Shown: positions 8,653 to 15,782 of the stretch, in pieces
How positions within the stretch are numbered: the first letter of the stretch is position 1
Layout: each line of letters opens with the position of its first letter
Assembly: GCA_910579835.1 (NCBI GenBank)
Contig: CAJTWQ010000029.1
Span: 1 to 25,129, forward strand
DNA from: an uncultured Ruminococcus sp.
Lineage (GTDB): Bacteria; Bacillota; Clostridia; Oscillospirales; Ruminococcaceae
Direction: 5' to 3'
DNA: 25,129 nt
The notes under the pieces: model-generated
Databases searched by the model: none
Seen by the model: only the letters and a program-made list of their open reading frames with translations
Told to the model about the DNA's origin: nothing
Translations under genes and position numbers: made by a program

Positions 8653-8931
8653 ATGTTTAAGATCAGTATGCAGTTTTTCGCTCATAAAAAGGGTGTTGGT
8701 TCCACAAAGAACGGCCGTGATTCTGAGTCAAAGAGACTTGGCGTCAAGAGAGCTGACGGTCAGTTTGTTAAGGCCGGAAATATCTTGGTTCGTCAAAGAG
8801 GAACACATATTCATCCCGGCGATGGCGTTGGCATTGGTTCGGATGATACACTATTCGCAACAGTAAGCGGTAAGGTTAAATTTGAACGTTTAGGCCGTGA
8901 CCGTAAAAAGGTTTCTGTTTACGAGCAGTAA
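8653..8931 (+). CDS. rpmA: 50S ribosomal protein L27 (Prp-processed precursor)
   Basis: A protein of 92 residues after a strong GGAGGTG ribosome binding site. The mature L27 begins AHKKGVGSTKNGRDSESKRL. It is preceded by nine residues, MFKISMQFF, matching the Firmicutes extension that Prp cleaves after the Phe-Phe pair. The mature N-terminus reaches the peptidyl-transferase centre, so removal is needed for function. Core motifs (GNILVRQRGTHIHPG, DDTLFA) are intact. Confidence 0.98.
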   Translation: MFKISMQFFAHKKGVGSTKNGRDSESKRLGVKRADGQFVKAGNILVRQRGTHIHPGDGVGIGSDDTLFATVSGKVKFERLGRDRKKVSVYEQ

Positions 8932-8949
8932 CCACTTTTAAACGTGCAT

Positions 8950-8980
8950 AAATCCCGAGCAGCTTGCTTGGGATTTTTCT
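8950..8980 (+). terminator. Intrinsic terminator/attenuator between rpmA and obgE
   Basis: AAATCCCGAGCA (8950-8961) pairs with TGCTTGGGATTT (8965-8976) through a three-base loop. The twelve-pair stem has one G-U pair and runs into TTCTTT. The obgE ribosome binding site is only ~17 bases further on and no separate promoter is visible, so this probably reduces read-through rather than ending the operon. Confidence 0.85.
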
Positions 8981-9006
8981 TTAGAGGAGCGATCGGAGGT
9001 CGTAAA

Positions 9007-10284
9007 ATGTTTGTAGACCGTGCAAAAATTATAATTAAGGCAGGAGACGGCGGTGACGGAGCTGTTTCTTTTCATCGGGAAAAATATGTTGCTGCCGGAG
9101 GCCCTGACGGCGGTGATGGCGGAAAAGGCGGAGATGTTGTATTTCAGGTGGATGACAATTTCTCAACCCTTATTGATTTCAGATATAAAAGAAAATATTT
9201 AGCCGAACGCGGACAGAACGGCGGCGCAAGAAACTGCACAGGCAGAGGAGCTCCGCCTCTAATAATAAAAGTTCCTCGGGGGACGCTTATTCGTGATGTC
9301 AAAACCGGCAGAATCATGGCCGATATGTCTACGGATGAGCCGAAGATCCTTGCAAAAGGCGGTAAGGGCGGAAAAGGAAATGTTCATTTTGCAACTTCTA
9401 CAAGGCAGATTCCAAAATTCGCAAAACCCGGTTTTCCCGGTGAAGAATTTGAGGTGTCTCTTGAATTAAAGCTTTTGGCGGACGTTGGACTGGTGGGCTA
9501 TCCAAATGTCGGAAAATCTACACTTATCTCTGTTGTCAGCGCTGCAAAGCCAAAAATAGCTAATTATCACTTTACAACCCTTACGCCTGTTCTTGGCGTT
9601 GTAAGAACAGGGGAGGAGAAGTCTTTTGTGATGGCCGATATTCCGGGACTGATTGAAGGCGCCGGCGATGGTGTAGGGCTTGGACACGAGTTCCTCAGAC
9701 ACGTTGAAAGATGCCGTTTGATTGTTCATGTGGTTGATGTTTCCGGCATAGAGGGACGTGATCCTAAAAGCGATTTTGAGATTATAAATAAGGAGCTTGC
9801 CAAGTTCAACGAGGAGCTTGCTCTGCGTCCTCAAATTGTAGCCGCCAATAAATCGGATATGGCTTCAGAGGAACTGATCGAGGCGTTCCGCAGATATATC
9901 GAGGAAAAGGGAATTCCGTTTTTCTGTATATCCGCAGCTACTACCAAGGGAACAACAGAACTTGTCAATAAAATTACAGAGGTGCTGGACACACTTCCTC
10001 CTATAAAGGAATATGAGCCTGATCCCGTTCCGCAGACAGAGCTTGATGAGATGGCCGGTGCAGGAAAGAAGTTTGGAGTATTTGTCGAGGATGGAATTTA
10101 TTATGTGGAGGCACCCTGGATTCAACCAATTATGCGAACGGTTGATCCCGACGACTATTCGTCTCTTCAGTATTTCCAGCGTGTTCTGATTAACAGCGGA
10201 ATTATCGCAAAGCTGGAGGAAATGGGCATTCAGGAGGGCGACACGGTGGATCTTGAGGGATTTGAGTTCGATTTTGTGTATTAA
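9007..10284 (+). CDS. obgE: Obg family GTPase (ribosome assembly)
   Basis: A protein of 425 residues starting at ATG 9007 after CGGAGGTCG. The longer open frame from 8944 runs through the terminator hairpin and is rejected. Domains in order are the glycine-rich Obg fold (to ~residue 158, with GGDGGDGAVSFHREK), the GTPase domain (G1 GYPNVGKST, switch II DIPGLIEGAGDG, G4 NKSD, G5 SAAT), and a C-terminal OCT domain (~350-425). The OCT domain is typical of Gram-positive Obg. Obg is an essential GTPase for 50S assembly and stringent-response signalling. The mrnC start lies one base after its stop. Confidence 0.98.
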   Translation: MFVDRAKIIIKAGDGGDGAVSFHREKYVAAGGPDGGDGGKGGDVVFQVDDNFSTLIDFRYKRKYLAERGQNGGARNCTGRGAPPLIIKVPRGTLIRDVKTGRIMADMSTDEPKILAKGGKGGKGNVHFATSTRQIPKFAKPGFPGEEFEVSLELKLLADVGLVGYPNVGKSTLISVVSAAKPKIANYHFTTLTPVLGVVRTGEEKSFVMADIPGLIEGAGDGVGLGHEFLRHVERCRLIVHVVDVSGIEGRDPKSDFEIINKELAKFNEELALRPQIVAANKSDMASEELIEAFRRYIEEKGIPFFCISAATTKGTTELVNKITEVLDTLPPIKEYEPDPVPQTELDEMAGAGKKFGVFVEDGIYYVEAPWIQPIMRTVDPDDYSSLQYFQRVLINSGIIAKLEEMGIQEGDTVDLEGFEFDFVY

Positions 10285-10285
10285 T

Positions 10286-10696
10286 ATGATTAAGAAAGTT
10301 TTAACAGAGAGTGAAGCAAATTCATACAGTCCCTTAAGTCTGGCTTTTCTCGGAGATAGTGTTTATGATACCTATGTAAGGGAATATCTTCTGAAAAAAG
10401 CTAATATGCCTGCTGCTAAGCTTCATTCCGCCAAGATAAAGTTTGTATGTGCGGAGTTTCAGTCAGAGGTATTTGAACTGTTAAAGGATAATCTGACTGA
10501 ACATGAGCTGGCAGTGATGAAGCGAGGCCGCAATGCTACGGGAAATACCGTGCCCAGGCATGCCGATGCTGTTCAGTATAGACGTGCTACGGCTGTAGAG
10601 TGCCTTTTCGGGTATCTTTATCTTACCGGTCAGAGAACAAGACTGGACGAGCTGTTTGAATCAGTCACAGACGCTATTGAAAAGATAGGAGTGTAA
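10286..10696 (+). CDS. mrnC: Mini-ribonuclease III (23S rRNA maturation)
   Basis: A protein of 136 residues starting at the ATG one base after the obgE stop, presumably by re-initiation. It contains the RNase III catalytic fold without a dsRNA-binding domain, with motifs LAFLGDSVYD (metal-binding acidic residues), MKRGRNA, and AVECLFGYLYLTG with its acidic residue. Mini-III matures 23S rRNA ends in Firmicutes. Length and motif spacing are normal. Its place between obgE and a YebC-family gene continues the ribosome theme. Confidence 0.95.
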   Translation: MIKKVLTESEANSYSPLSLAFLGDSVYDTYVREYLLKKANMPAAKLHSAKIKFVCAEFQSEVFELLKDNLTEHELAVMKRGRNATGNTVPRHADAVQYRRATAVECLFGYLYLTGQRTRLDELFESVTDAIEKIGV

Positions 10697-10699
10697 TAT

Positions 10700-11431
10700 A
10701 TGTCAGGTCATTCAAAATGGAATAATATCAAGCGTAAAAAGGAGGCTACTGATGCTGTAAAGGGAAAAATTTTCACAAAGATTGGCAGAGAGATCACTGT
10801 TGTGGTTCGTGAAGGCGGCCCCGATCCAAACAATAACAGCAAGCTTCGCGACCTTATCGCAAAGGCAAAGGCAAATAATGTGCCAAATGACAACATTGAG
10901 CGAGTTATAAAGAAGGCTGCTGGCGGTGAGGACAAGAATAATTACGAGAATATCGTGTACGAGGGATATGGTCCTAACGGCGTTGCGGTTATCGTCGAGT
11001 GTCTTACGGACAACAGAAACAGAACAGCCGGCGAGGTTCGTCATTATTTCGACAAATTCGGCGGAAATCTTGGAACTATTGGTTGTGTATCCTTTATGTT
11101 TAGTACCAAGGGAATCGTAGTTTTAGAGAATACGGGACTTGATGAGGATGCAGTTATGGATGATGTTTTTGAGTGCGGCGGCGATGATTTTGACATCAGT
11201 GAAGAGACTGTCGAAATCGAGTGCACTCCGGAAAATGTTCATGCTCTTCGTGAGGGGCTGACTGCTAAGGGATACACTGTGATTTCTGCAGAGATCGAGC
11301 AGGTTCCGGCAAATTATACAACTCTTACCGATGAGGAGCATATAAAGAAAATGAATCTTCTTCTTGAGCATTTGGAGGATAACGACGACGTACAGAATGT
11401 TTATCACAACTGGGAGATGCCGGAGGAATAA
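10700..11431 (+). CDS. YebC/PmpR family protein (transcription or translation factor)
   Basis: A protein of 243 residues with the invariant N-terminus MSGHSKWNNIKRKKEATDA, followed by the central motifs NVPNDNIERVIKKA and YEGYGPNGVAVIVE, and the C-terminal EIEQVPANYTTL. Members are annotated as transcriptional regulators, and some have been reported to relieve ribosome stalling at proline-rich stretches (TACO1/YebC), so a purely transcriptional label may mislead. It starts three bases after mrnC. An A/G-rich motif in the mrnC tail (GATAGGAGTG) provides the ribosome binding site. Confidence 0.95.
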   Translation: MSGHSKWNNIKRKKEATDAVKGKIFTKIGREITVVVREGGPDPNNNSKLRDLIAKAKANNVPNDNIERVIKKAAGGEDKNNYENIVYEGYGPNGVAVIVECLTDNRNRTAGEVRHYFDKFGGNLGTIGCVSFMFSTKGIVVLENTGLDEDAVMDDVFECGGDDFDISEETVEIECTPENVHALREGLTAKGYTVISAEIEQVPANYTTLTDEEHIKKMNLLLEHLEDNDDVQNVYHNWEMPEE

Positions 11432-11438
11432 GACAATT

Positions 11439-11465
11439 GAGCCTGTTTGTTTCATAAACAGGCTC
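11439..11465 (+). terminator. Hairpin after the YebC-family gene
   Basis: GAGCCTGTTT (11439-11448) and AAACAGGCTC (11456-11465) form a perfect ten-pair stem with a seven-base loop, eight bases after the stop. The sequence after it (TAACAGTTTATTT) is only partly T-rich, so termination efficiency is uncertain. It may instead protect the 3' end. Confidence 0.6.
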
Positions 11466-11495
11466 TAACAGTTTATTTGGCATTTAGGAGGAAAT

Positions 11496-11996
11496 ATGAG
11501 CATAGAAATTTCTAAGACTGAAACCGAAGAAGAACTTCGGGAGATTGCCGGACTTGCCGAAGAAATCTGGCATGAGTGCTTTCCGGGAATCATTTCTGAG
11601 GAGCAGATCAATTACATGTTGGAGAAGTTTCAGTCCTATAGTGCAATGACAGAGCAGGTTTCAGATCAGGGATACAGCTATCTTGCAGTCCGGGATAACG
11701 GAGAACTGTGCGGATATATTGGAATAAATCCGGAAAATGATGAACGCTTTTTCCTTAGCAAGCTTTATCTTCGTGCCGATAAAAGGGGCAGTGGAATCTC
11801 TTCTCTGATGCTTAAAAGAGTTTTTGAGGAGGCACGCAGAGCCGATAAAAAAACGGTTTATCTGACTGTGAATAAGTATAATAGCCATGCTGTTGAGGTT
11901 TACAAAAAAAACGGGTTTATTGTTGCTGGTAAAACAGTTTCCGACATTGGAAACGGCTTTTTTATGGACGACTATGTTATGGAATGCAAACTGTAA
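11496..11996 (+). CDS. GNAT-family N-acetyltransferase
   Basis: A protein of 166 residues with a strong TAGGAGG ribosome binding site. The acetyl-CoA pyrophosphate loop KRGSGISSLMLKR lies near residues 94-106, preceded by the beta-4 strand FFLSKLYLRAD and followed by the beta-5/alpha-4 segment VYLTVNKYNSHAVEVYKKNGF. The full GNAT fold is therefore present. The acceptor (amino acid, peptide, antibiotic or polyamine) cannot be read from sequence. The next gene is 290 bases away, so it is probably monocistronic. Confidence 0.88.
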   Translation: MSIEISKTETEEELREIAGLAEEIWHECFPGIISEEQINYMLEKFQSYSAMTEQVSDQGYSYLAVRDNGELCGYIGINPENDERFFLSKLYLRADKRGSGISSLMLKRVFEEARRADKKTVYLTVNKYNSHAVEVYKKNGFIVAGKTVSDIGNGFFMDDYVMECKL

Positions 11997-12157
11997 TATT
12001 CTGACACATGTCCGTATATAATATATTAAGCGGTGTCAAGCCGATAAAAGATAACAAATAGTTAACCTAAATATTTTGCTGTATTATACTTCACTCTCTT
12101 GCAAATGCCATATATTCTGCTGATATAAAATCCGTTTGTCTGCGTTGTTGTTGTCAC

Positions 12158-12247
12158 CATACGATAGTATGTTTTCTTTCTTCGCATTGACATGCGAATT
12201 TTCTATTTAGCATTGTAAATGTTATTTGCAATAGATAGAAGTATAAT
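12158..12247 (+). promoter_or_regulatory. mntP leader: three inverted repeats and a -10 element
   Basis: The 287-base gap before mntP has no gene. It holds three short inverted repeats in series: CATAC/GTATG (12158-12171, loop GATA, then TTTTCTTTC), TTCGCAT/ATGCGAA (12181-12198, loop TGAC, then TTTTCT), and ATTGTAAAT/ATTTGCAAT (12212-12232, spacer GTT, one G-U). A TATAAT at 12242-12247 is a likely -10, and the third repeat covers its -35 region, as expected for a repressor operator. I do not see the conserved yybP-ykoY manganese riboswitch core. Confidence 0.55.
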
Positions 12248-12283
12248 AGATTAGTTTTATATTTTTTTGTGAGGTGTAAAACA

Positions 12284-12853
12284 ATGGGAATTATTGAACT
12301 GACGCTGCTTTCAGTGGGGCTTGCAATGGATGCCTTTTCCGTTTCTGTTTGTCAGGGATTGAGCATGAAAAAACTTAGTGTCAGGAATGCTTTGATTATT
12401 GCCCTGTTTTTCGGCGCTTTTCAGGGAGTAATGCCGCTTATGGGCTATTTTCTCGGAAGCCGTTTTGCCGCGTATATTAACTCTGTAAGTCACTGGATAG
12501 CTTTTGGACTTCTTGGAGTTATTGGCGGCAAAATGATCTTGGAGGTTTTTCATGCAGATGAAGAATCGGGGGAAAAATCGGAATACCGGCTTGCTCTCGG
12601 CGCATTGATTATACTTGCAGTTGCTACCAGTATAGACGCTCTTGCAGTTGGTATTGTGTTTGCGGCAGCTGATGTAAACCTTATTCTTTCTGTAATGATG
12701 ATTGCCTTAATAACATTTGTTATATCCTTTGCAGGAGTAGTAATCGGCAATAAATTTGGAAGCAAATTTGAGAAAAAGGCGGAGATTGCCGGTGGTATAA
12801 TTCTTATTCTTATAGGCGTGAAAATGCTTCTAGACGGTCTGGAGATCCTTTAA
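12284..12853 (+). CDS. mntP: Manganese efflux pump MntP
   Basis: A 189-residue membrane protein with six hydrophobic segments. The ATG at 12284 follows GTGAGGTG, and the upstream GTG at 12269 is part of that ribosome binding site. The two family motifs are present as internally related repeats: GLAMDAFSVSVCQGL in helix 1 and ATSIDALAVGIVFAA in helix 4, each with the membrane Asp needed for transport, plus FGAFQGVMPLMGYFLG. MntP exports Mn2+ and protects from manganese excess. The repeats and -10 upstream suggest regulated expression. A strong terminator follows. Confidence 0.95.
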   Translation: MGIIELTLLSVGLAMDAFSVSVCQGLSMKKLSVRNALIIALFFGAFQGVMPLMGYFLGSRFAAYINSVSHWIAFGLLGVIGGKMILEVFHADEESGEKSEYRLALGALIILAVATSIDALAVGIVFAAADVNLILSVMMIALITFVISFAGVVIGNKFGSKFEKKAEIAGGIILILIGVKMLLDGLEIL

Positions 12854-12889
12854 GATATTGTTTTAATACGAAACTTTTAGAATAAAACG

Positions 12890-12927
12890 AAACGGACAGC
12901 AGCCATTGTAGGCTACTGTCCGTTTTT
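12890..12927 (+). terminator. Intrinsic terminator of mntP
   Basis: AAACGGACAGCAGCC (12890-12904) pairs with GGCTACTGTCCGTTT (12911-12925) around a six-base loop. The fifteen-pair stem has a single C-A mismatch, followed immediately by TT to complete a run of five T. Confidence 0.92.
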
Positions 12928-13086
12928 ATACTAATCCCCGAAACGTTAATAGACAAAATTGTGAACAGAAATTTTATCAGGCGAGGAGAACACCACAAGG
13001 CATGCTGCCGCCTGCCGAGGATGTTTGACGTAGTATGACGGAATTTCTGCTATAGGTTTGTCTATTGTTGTTTTGGGAATTAGTAT
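12928..13086. repeat. 159-bp palindromic MITE-like element
   Basis: The ends are long imperfect inverted repeats. ATACTAAT at 12928 mirrors ATTAGTAT at 13079, and moving inward CCC/GGG, AAAC/GTTTT, AATAGACAAA (12948-12957) versus TTTGTCTATT (13057-13066), and CAGAAATT versus AATTTCTG also pair. Together the arms are ~46 bases with roughly three quarters matching. The GC-rich centre has its own small palindromes (GGCATGCTGCC, and CAGGC with GCCTG). It contains no ORF and no transposase. It sits exactly between the mntP terminator and the end of the next, opposite-strand gene. A non-autonomous mobile element is the best guess, and a structured RNA or two-way terminator is possible. No clear target duplication was found. 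Confidence 0.6.
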
Positions 13087-13093
13087 TACATCG

Positions 13094-13375
13094 CTAATCT
13101 TCTTCATCAAATTCAAATCCGAATGTATTGAAAAAGATGATTTCCTTTTTCATACTATGCGTATCCTCAAATTCATAATAGCATTTGTATTCATATTTCC
13201 ATATCAGCGACTGCAAAGAATAGCCTTTATCGCAGATGTACTCTCGCTGACCGATAAGAATATGCTTTTTGAATGTATCATATGTTTTCGTGCCATCTGT
13301 ATACCTAAACGGTATATTTATCAAAATAATAATACCAATAATGATCAATAGCAATATTTTCGTTTTTCTTCTCAT
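13094..13375 (-). CDS. Small membrane-anchored protein of unknown function
   Basis: A protein of 93 residues. A basic N-terminus (MRRKTK) leads to one strongly hydrophobic helix (ILLLIIIGIIILINI), then a ~70-residue polar tail with aromatic-rich KYEYKCYYEFED and an acidic end. It is therefore an inner-membrane protein with an extracytoplasmic domain or an uncleaved signal anchor. There is no lipobox. Ribosome binding is weak (GGTGAT). Codon use looks coding on this strand and not on the overlapping + strand frame. It ends eight bases from the palindromic element and shares orientation with the MATE gene 30 bases upstream, which may drive it. Confidence 0.62.
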   Translation of the reverse strand: MRRKTKILLLIIIGIIILINIPFRYTDGTKTYDTFKKHILIGQREYICDKGYSLQSLIWKYEYKCYYEFEDTHSMKKEIIFFNTFGFEFDEED

Positions 13376-13405
13376 TTATATCACCATGTATATACATACA
13401 TTTCG

Positions 13406-14788
13406 TTAGATCTTTTTCTCTGTTTCAAGTTTTCTCATTGCCTTGAATTCGTATGCCGCCATAAATAAAGCTACAACAGCCGAAAGTATATCGGCAATAG
13501 GACCAGTGTAGAGGACGCCGTTAATATCAAAGAACAGTGGAAGTATCAGCAAAATCGGCACAAAAAAGATTATCTGTCTTGTCAGTGAAAGGAACACGCC
13601 TTTGATAGGTTTACCGATAGATGTAAAGAATGTTGATGTAATAGGCTGGAGACAGTTTATCCAAGTGAAAAAAAGAAATATCCGGAAGAACTTTACGCCA
13701 AATTCATAATATTTGTCGCTGCCTTTTCCAAAAAGCATGAGTATTTCCTTCGGAAATATCTGGAACAATACAAACGCTGCGATAGATATTCCGGCTCCTA
13801 CGGTTACCGCAAGGCGGTAGGCTTCCTTTACGCGGCCAAAATTCCGCGCGCTGTAGTTAAAGCTTTCGATTGGCTGCGTTCCTTGGGCAAGTCCGATAAC
13901 TACAGAAAATATGATCATATTGACTTTCATGACGATTCCGGCAACGGCGATAGTATCTTCGGCGCCGTACGATGAAAGATTTCCGTAATGTCTGAGGGAA
14001 TTATTCAGCACAACCTGCACGATTCCTATAGCAATCTGATTAAAGCACGAGGCCATTCCGATAGAGGAAACTCTTTTTATATGAACTGCCTGTGGAATAA
14101 AATGTTTTTTTTCTAATTTCACAGTCTTGAACCGAAAAGCGTAAATGATAACAATTACAGCAGAAACAAACTGTCCAATAACGGTCGCGGCTGCTGCGCC
14201 TGCCATGCCCCAGTTGAATACAAGAACGAAAACAGCGTCAAGAATAGTATTTATTACAGCGCCGGTGATATTCAGCAGCATGGTGATCTGGGGACTGCCA
14301 TCGGCTCTTATCAGATGTCCTCCGCCTGTGGAAAGCAGGAGAAAGGGGAATCCTAAGGCTGTGATACGCACATAATCCTGAGCATATGGAAGCACCTTAG
14401 GAGTCGAGCCGAAGATTCTGAGCAGAGGCGTAAGGAAAATAAGCGTTACAGCCGAGATAATGATTCCGCAGACTGCAAGCAGGGTAAAGGAATTTCCTGC
14501 ATAATATCCTGCGCGTTTTTTGTCGCCCAGTCCCATTGAGAGATTAAAGCATGATGCTCCGCCGATACCGAAAAGCAGCGCTACAGCCATACATATAGTT
14601 GTCAGAGGAAATGCAATGTTAGTGGCGGTATTTCCAAGAGATCCCACCTTTTGTCCGATAAACAACTGATCCACCATGTTGTAGAGTGCGCCTACCAGCA
14701 TTCCAATGATGCTTGGCACAGCAAATTTAACCATAAGCTTTCTTACCGGAGCCGATGCCAGTGGATTAACTTCTTTTACTTTTTCCAT
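13406..14788 (-). CDS. MATE-family multidrug/cation efflux transporter
   Basis: A 460-residue integral membrane protein with about twelve hydrophobic helices in two homologous halves. The N-terminal MATE pattern is ASAPVRKLMVKFAVPSIIG followed by ALYNMVDQLFIGQ, and the second half repeats it with SFNYSARNFGRVKEAYR. It resembles the MepA-like branch common in Clostridia. It probably exports drugs or metabolites with Na+ or H+ exchange. The start has an AAGGAT ribosome binding site and a consensus promoter just upstream, so it begins its own transcript. The substrate is unknown. Confidence 0.93.
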   Translation of the reverse strand: MEKVKEVNPLASAPVRKLMVKFAVPSIIGMLVGALYNMVDQLFIGQKVGSLGNTATNIAFPLTTICMAVALLFGIGGASCFNLSMGLGDKKRAGYYAGNSFTLLAVCGIIISAVTLIFLTPLLRIFGSTPKVLPYAQDYVRITALGFPFLLLSTGGGHLIRADGSPQITMLLNITGAVINTILDAVFVLVFNWGMAGAAAATVIGQFVSAVIVIIYAFRFKTVKLEKKHFIPQAVHIKRVSSIGMASCFNQIAIGIVQVVLNNSLRHYGNLSSYGAEDTIAVAGIVMKVNMIIFSVVIGLAQGTQPIESFNYSARNFGRVKEAYRLAVTVGAGISIAAFVLFQIFPKEILMLFGKGSDKYYEFGVKFFRIFLFFTWINCLQPITSTFFTSIGKPIKGVFLSLTRQIIFFVPILLILPLFFDINGVLYTGPIADILSAVVALFMAAYEFKAMRKLETEKKI

Positions 14789-14821
14789 TCTTATCCTTCT
14801 TTATTATTTATTATATATAAA

Positions 14822-14850
14822 ATTATATCACAAATCGCCAAAATTGTCAA
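14822..14850 (-). promoter_or_regulatory. SigA-type promoter of the MATE gene
   Basis: Reading the - strand, TTGACA (complement of 14845-14850) and TATAAT (complement of 14822-14827) are separated by exactly 17 bases. This full-consensus promoter is about 35 bases before the MATE start codon. Confidence 0.9.
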
Positions 14851-14865
14851 TCAGTGTAATTTAAA

Positions 14866-15009
14866 AGAAGTGGTTAAAGGCGTTGCTAAAGTAAATCGAC
14901 AACAGAAAAAAGGAGCTCATCTTTTTGATTACGTTTTAGATATTTATATTTTTCCAAGACAAAACGATTATAAGCGTCATATCCTTTATCTATTGACTTT
15001 TTTAATATG
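14866..15009 (+). other. Possible gene remnant upstream of the frameshifted ORF
   Basis: The stretch between the two divergent promoters reads in one + frame without stops as roughly 45 residues, including KEVVKGVAKVNRQQKKG and a basic tail, ending at TGA 15007. It has coding-like codons but no start or ribosome binding site. It could be the tail of a lost gene. I do not recognise it, and chance is a fair alternative. Confidence 0.25.
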
Positions 15010-15021
15010 ATTTGATATAAT
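14993..15021 (+). promoter_or_regulatory. SigA-type promoter for the frameshifted ORF
   Basis: TTGACT (14993-14998) and TATAAT (15016-15021) are 17 bases apart, ~65 bases before the ATG at 15085. The promoter looks fully functional although the gene behind it is broken. Confidence 0.85.
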
Positions 15022-15084
15022 CTTTAATAGAAAATAATCACGCTGTTTGATTACATAAATCATAATTTATATCAGGGAGATTTT

Positions 15085-15613
15085 ATGGGAAAACAGATCA
15101 ATTATTACATGGGATATAAAGACTTCTTAGCAGTTGCTCAGGTCGCTATAGATAGTAATTGTACGACGATCATATGAAAATGGGCATTGGGTAATTACGA
15201 GCGGAAGAACTCTTGATATAGTTTCAGAGAATCATAGAGATTATTTCTTTCATGATCCACAATCTGGTGAAATTGCTATTGAAAATAAAAACAAAAATCA
15301 ATGTATTTCTTCACTCTCAAGGCTCAATATCATTGAAGCTGGATTTTCAATTCCTAATAATAATCAATTAATTAGAAATCGTCTTTATATAATTACTGGA
15401 CTATATGATGATGGCAATTGGGCTGCTCGTTCGGAATCAATTACAAAACTTTACAATAAACTTGTTCGGATTGTTAAGAAAGTTGCTCCATATACAGAAT
15501 TTGACCATTGTGTTGTAAATCCAATGTATGAGGGAGAGCTTCACAAAACAAAAGAATATATTACACCTTTTTATTTATCGGTTGTAAAGACTACAAAATT
15601 AAAATTAGGATAA
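15085..15613 (+). pseudogene. Frameshifted hypothetical gene (single shift)
   Basis: It starts at ATG 15085 with a GGGAG ribosome binding site and reads MGKQINYYMGYKDFLAVAQ, but hits TGA at 15175. From about 15168 another frame carries on as SYENGHWVITSGRTLDIVSE, then on to ITPFYLSVVKTTKLKLG and TAA at 15611-15613. One extra base (or two missing) between ~15150 and 15170 explains it. Repaired, the product would be ~175 residues, soluble and acidic/Asn-rich. I do not recognise the family. The rest of the frame has no further damage, so the lesion is recent, a sequencing error, or less likely a programmed shift. The AT-rich composition differs from the housekeeping genes. Confidence 0.75.
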
Positions 15614-15627
15614 ATTTTTATTAGTGA

Positions 15628-15777
15628 CTGAATGAATTCAAAGGTTATATTCGCTTAAACGTCCCTACAGGCAAGGGCGATGCGATCAAGACTTACGTTT
15701 AGGAGAGTGGTATGACGATCAAGCAGATGTTGATGACGGCTTTGGGGAACAAGAAAATCATAGCTAATAGGAGTTGA
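15628..15777 (+). pseudogene. Degraded ribbon-helix-helix (antitoxin-like) fragment
   Basis: One frame reads NEFKGYIRLNVPTGKGDAI, then a stop (TAG 15700-15702), then ESGMTIKQMLMTALGNKK and TGA at 15775. The pattern KGYIRLNVPTGKGDAIK...ESGMT...L.. resembles the C-terminal half of small Arc/MetJ-type RHH proteins common in Clostridia as antitoxins. There is no start codon and there is an in-frame stop, so it is a remnant. GC is higher than in the flanking ORFs, unlike the broken gene before it. Its last bases supply the ribosome binding site of the next gene. The assignment is by eye only. Confidence 0.45.
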
Positions 15778-15782
15778 TTAAT

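Noticed and set aside
8944..9006. GTG start giving a longer Obg protein
   Set aside because: The extra codons run through the terminator hairpin and the ribosome binding site. Obg proteins begin at MFVDRAKI.
11997..12283. yybP-ykoY manganese riboswitch before mntP
   Set aside because: This was looked for because of the gene. The conserved core sequence is not visible by eye, so it is not claimed.
13058..13351. + strand 97-codon hydrophobic ORF
   Set aside because: It starts inside the palindromic element without a ribosome binding site and overlaps the - strand small gene, which has a normal membrane-anchor layout and coding-like codon use.
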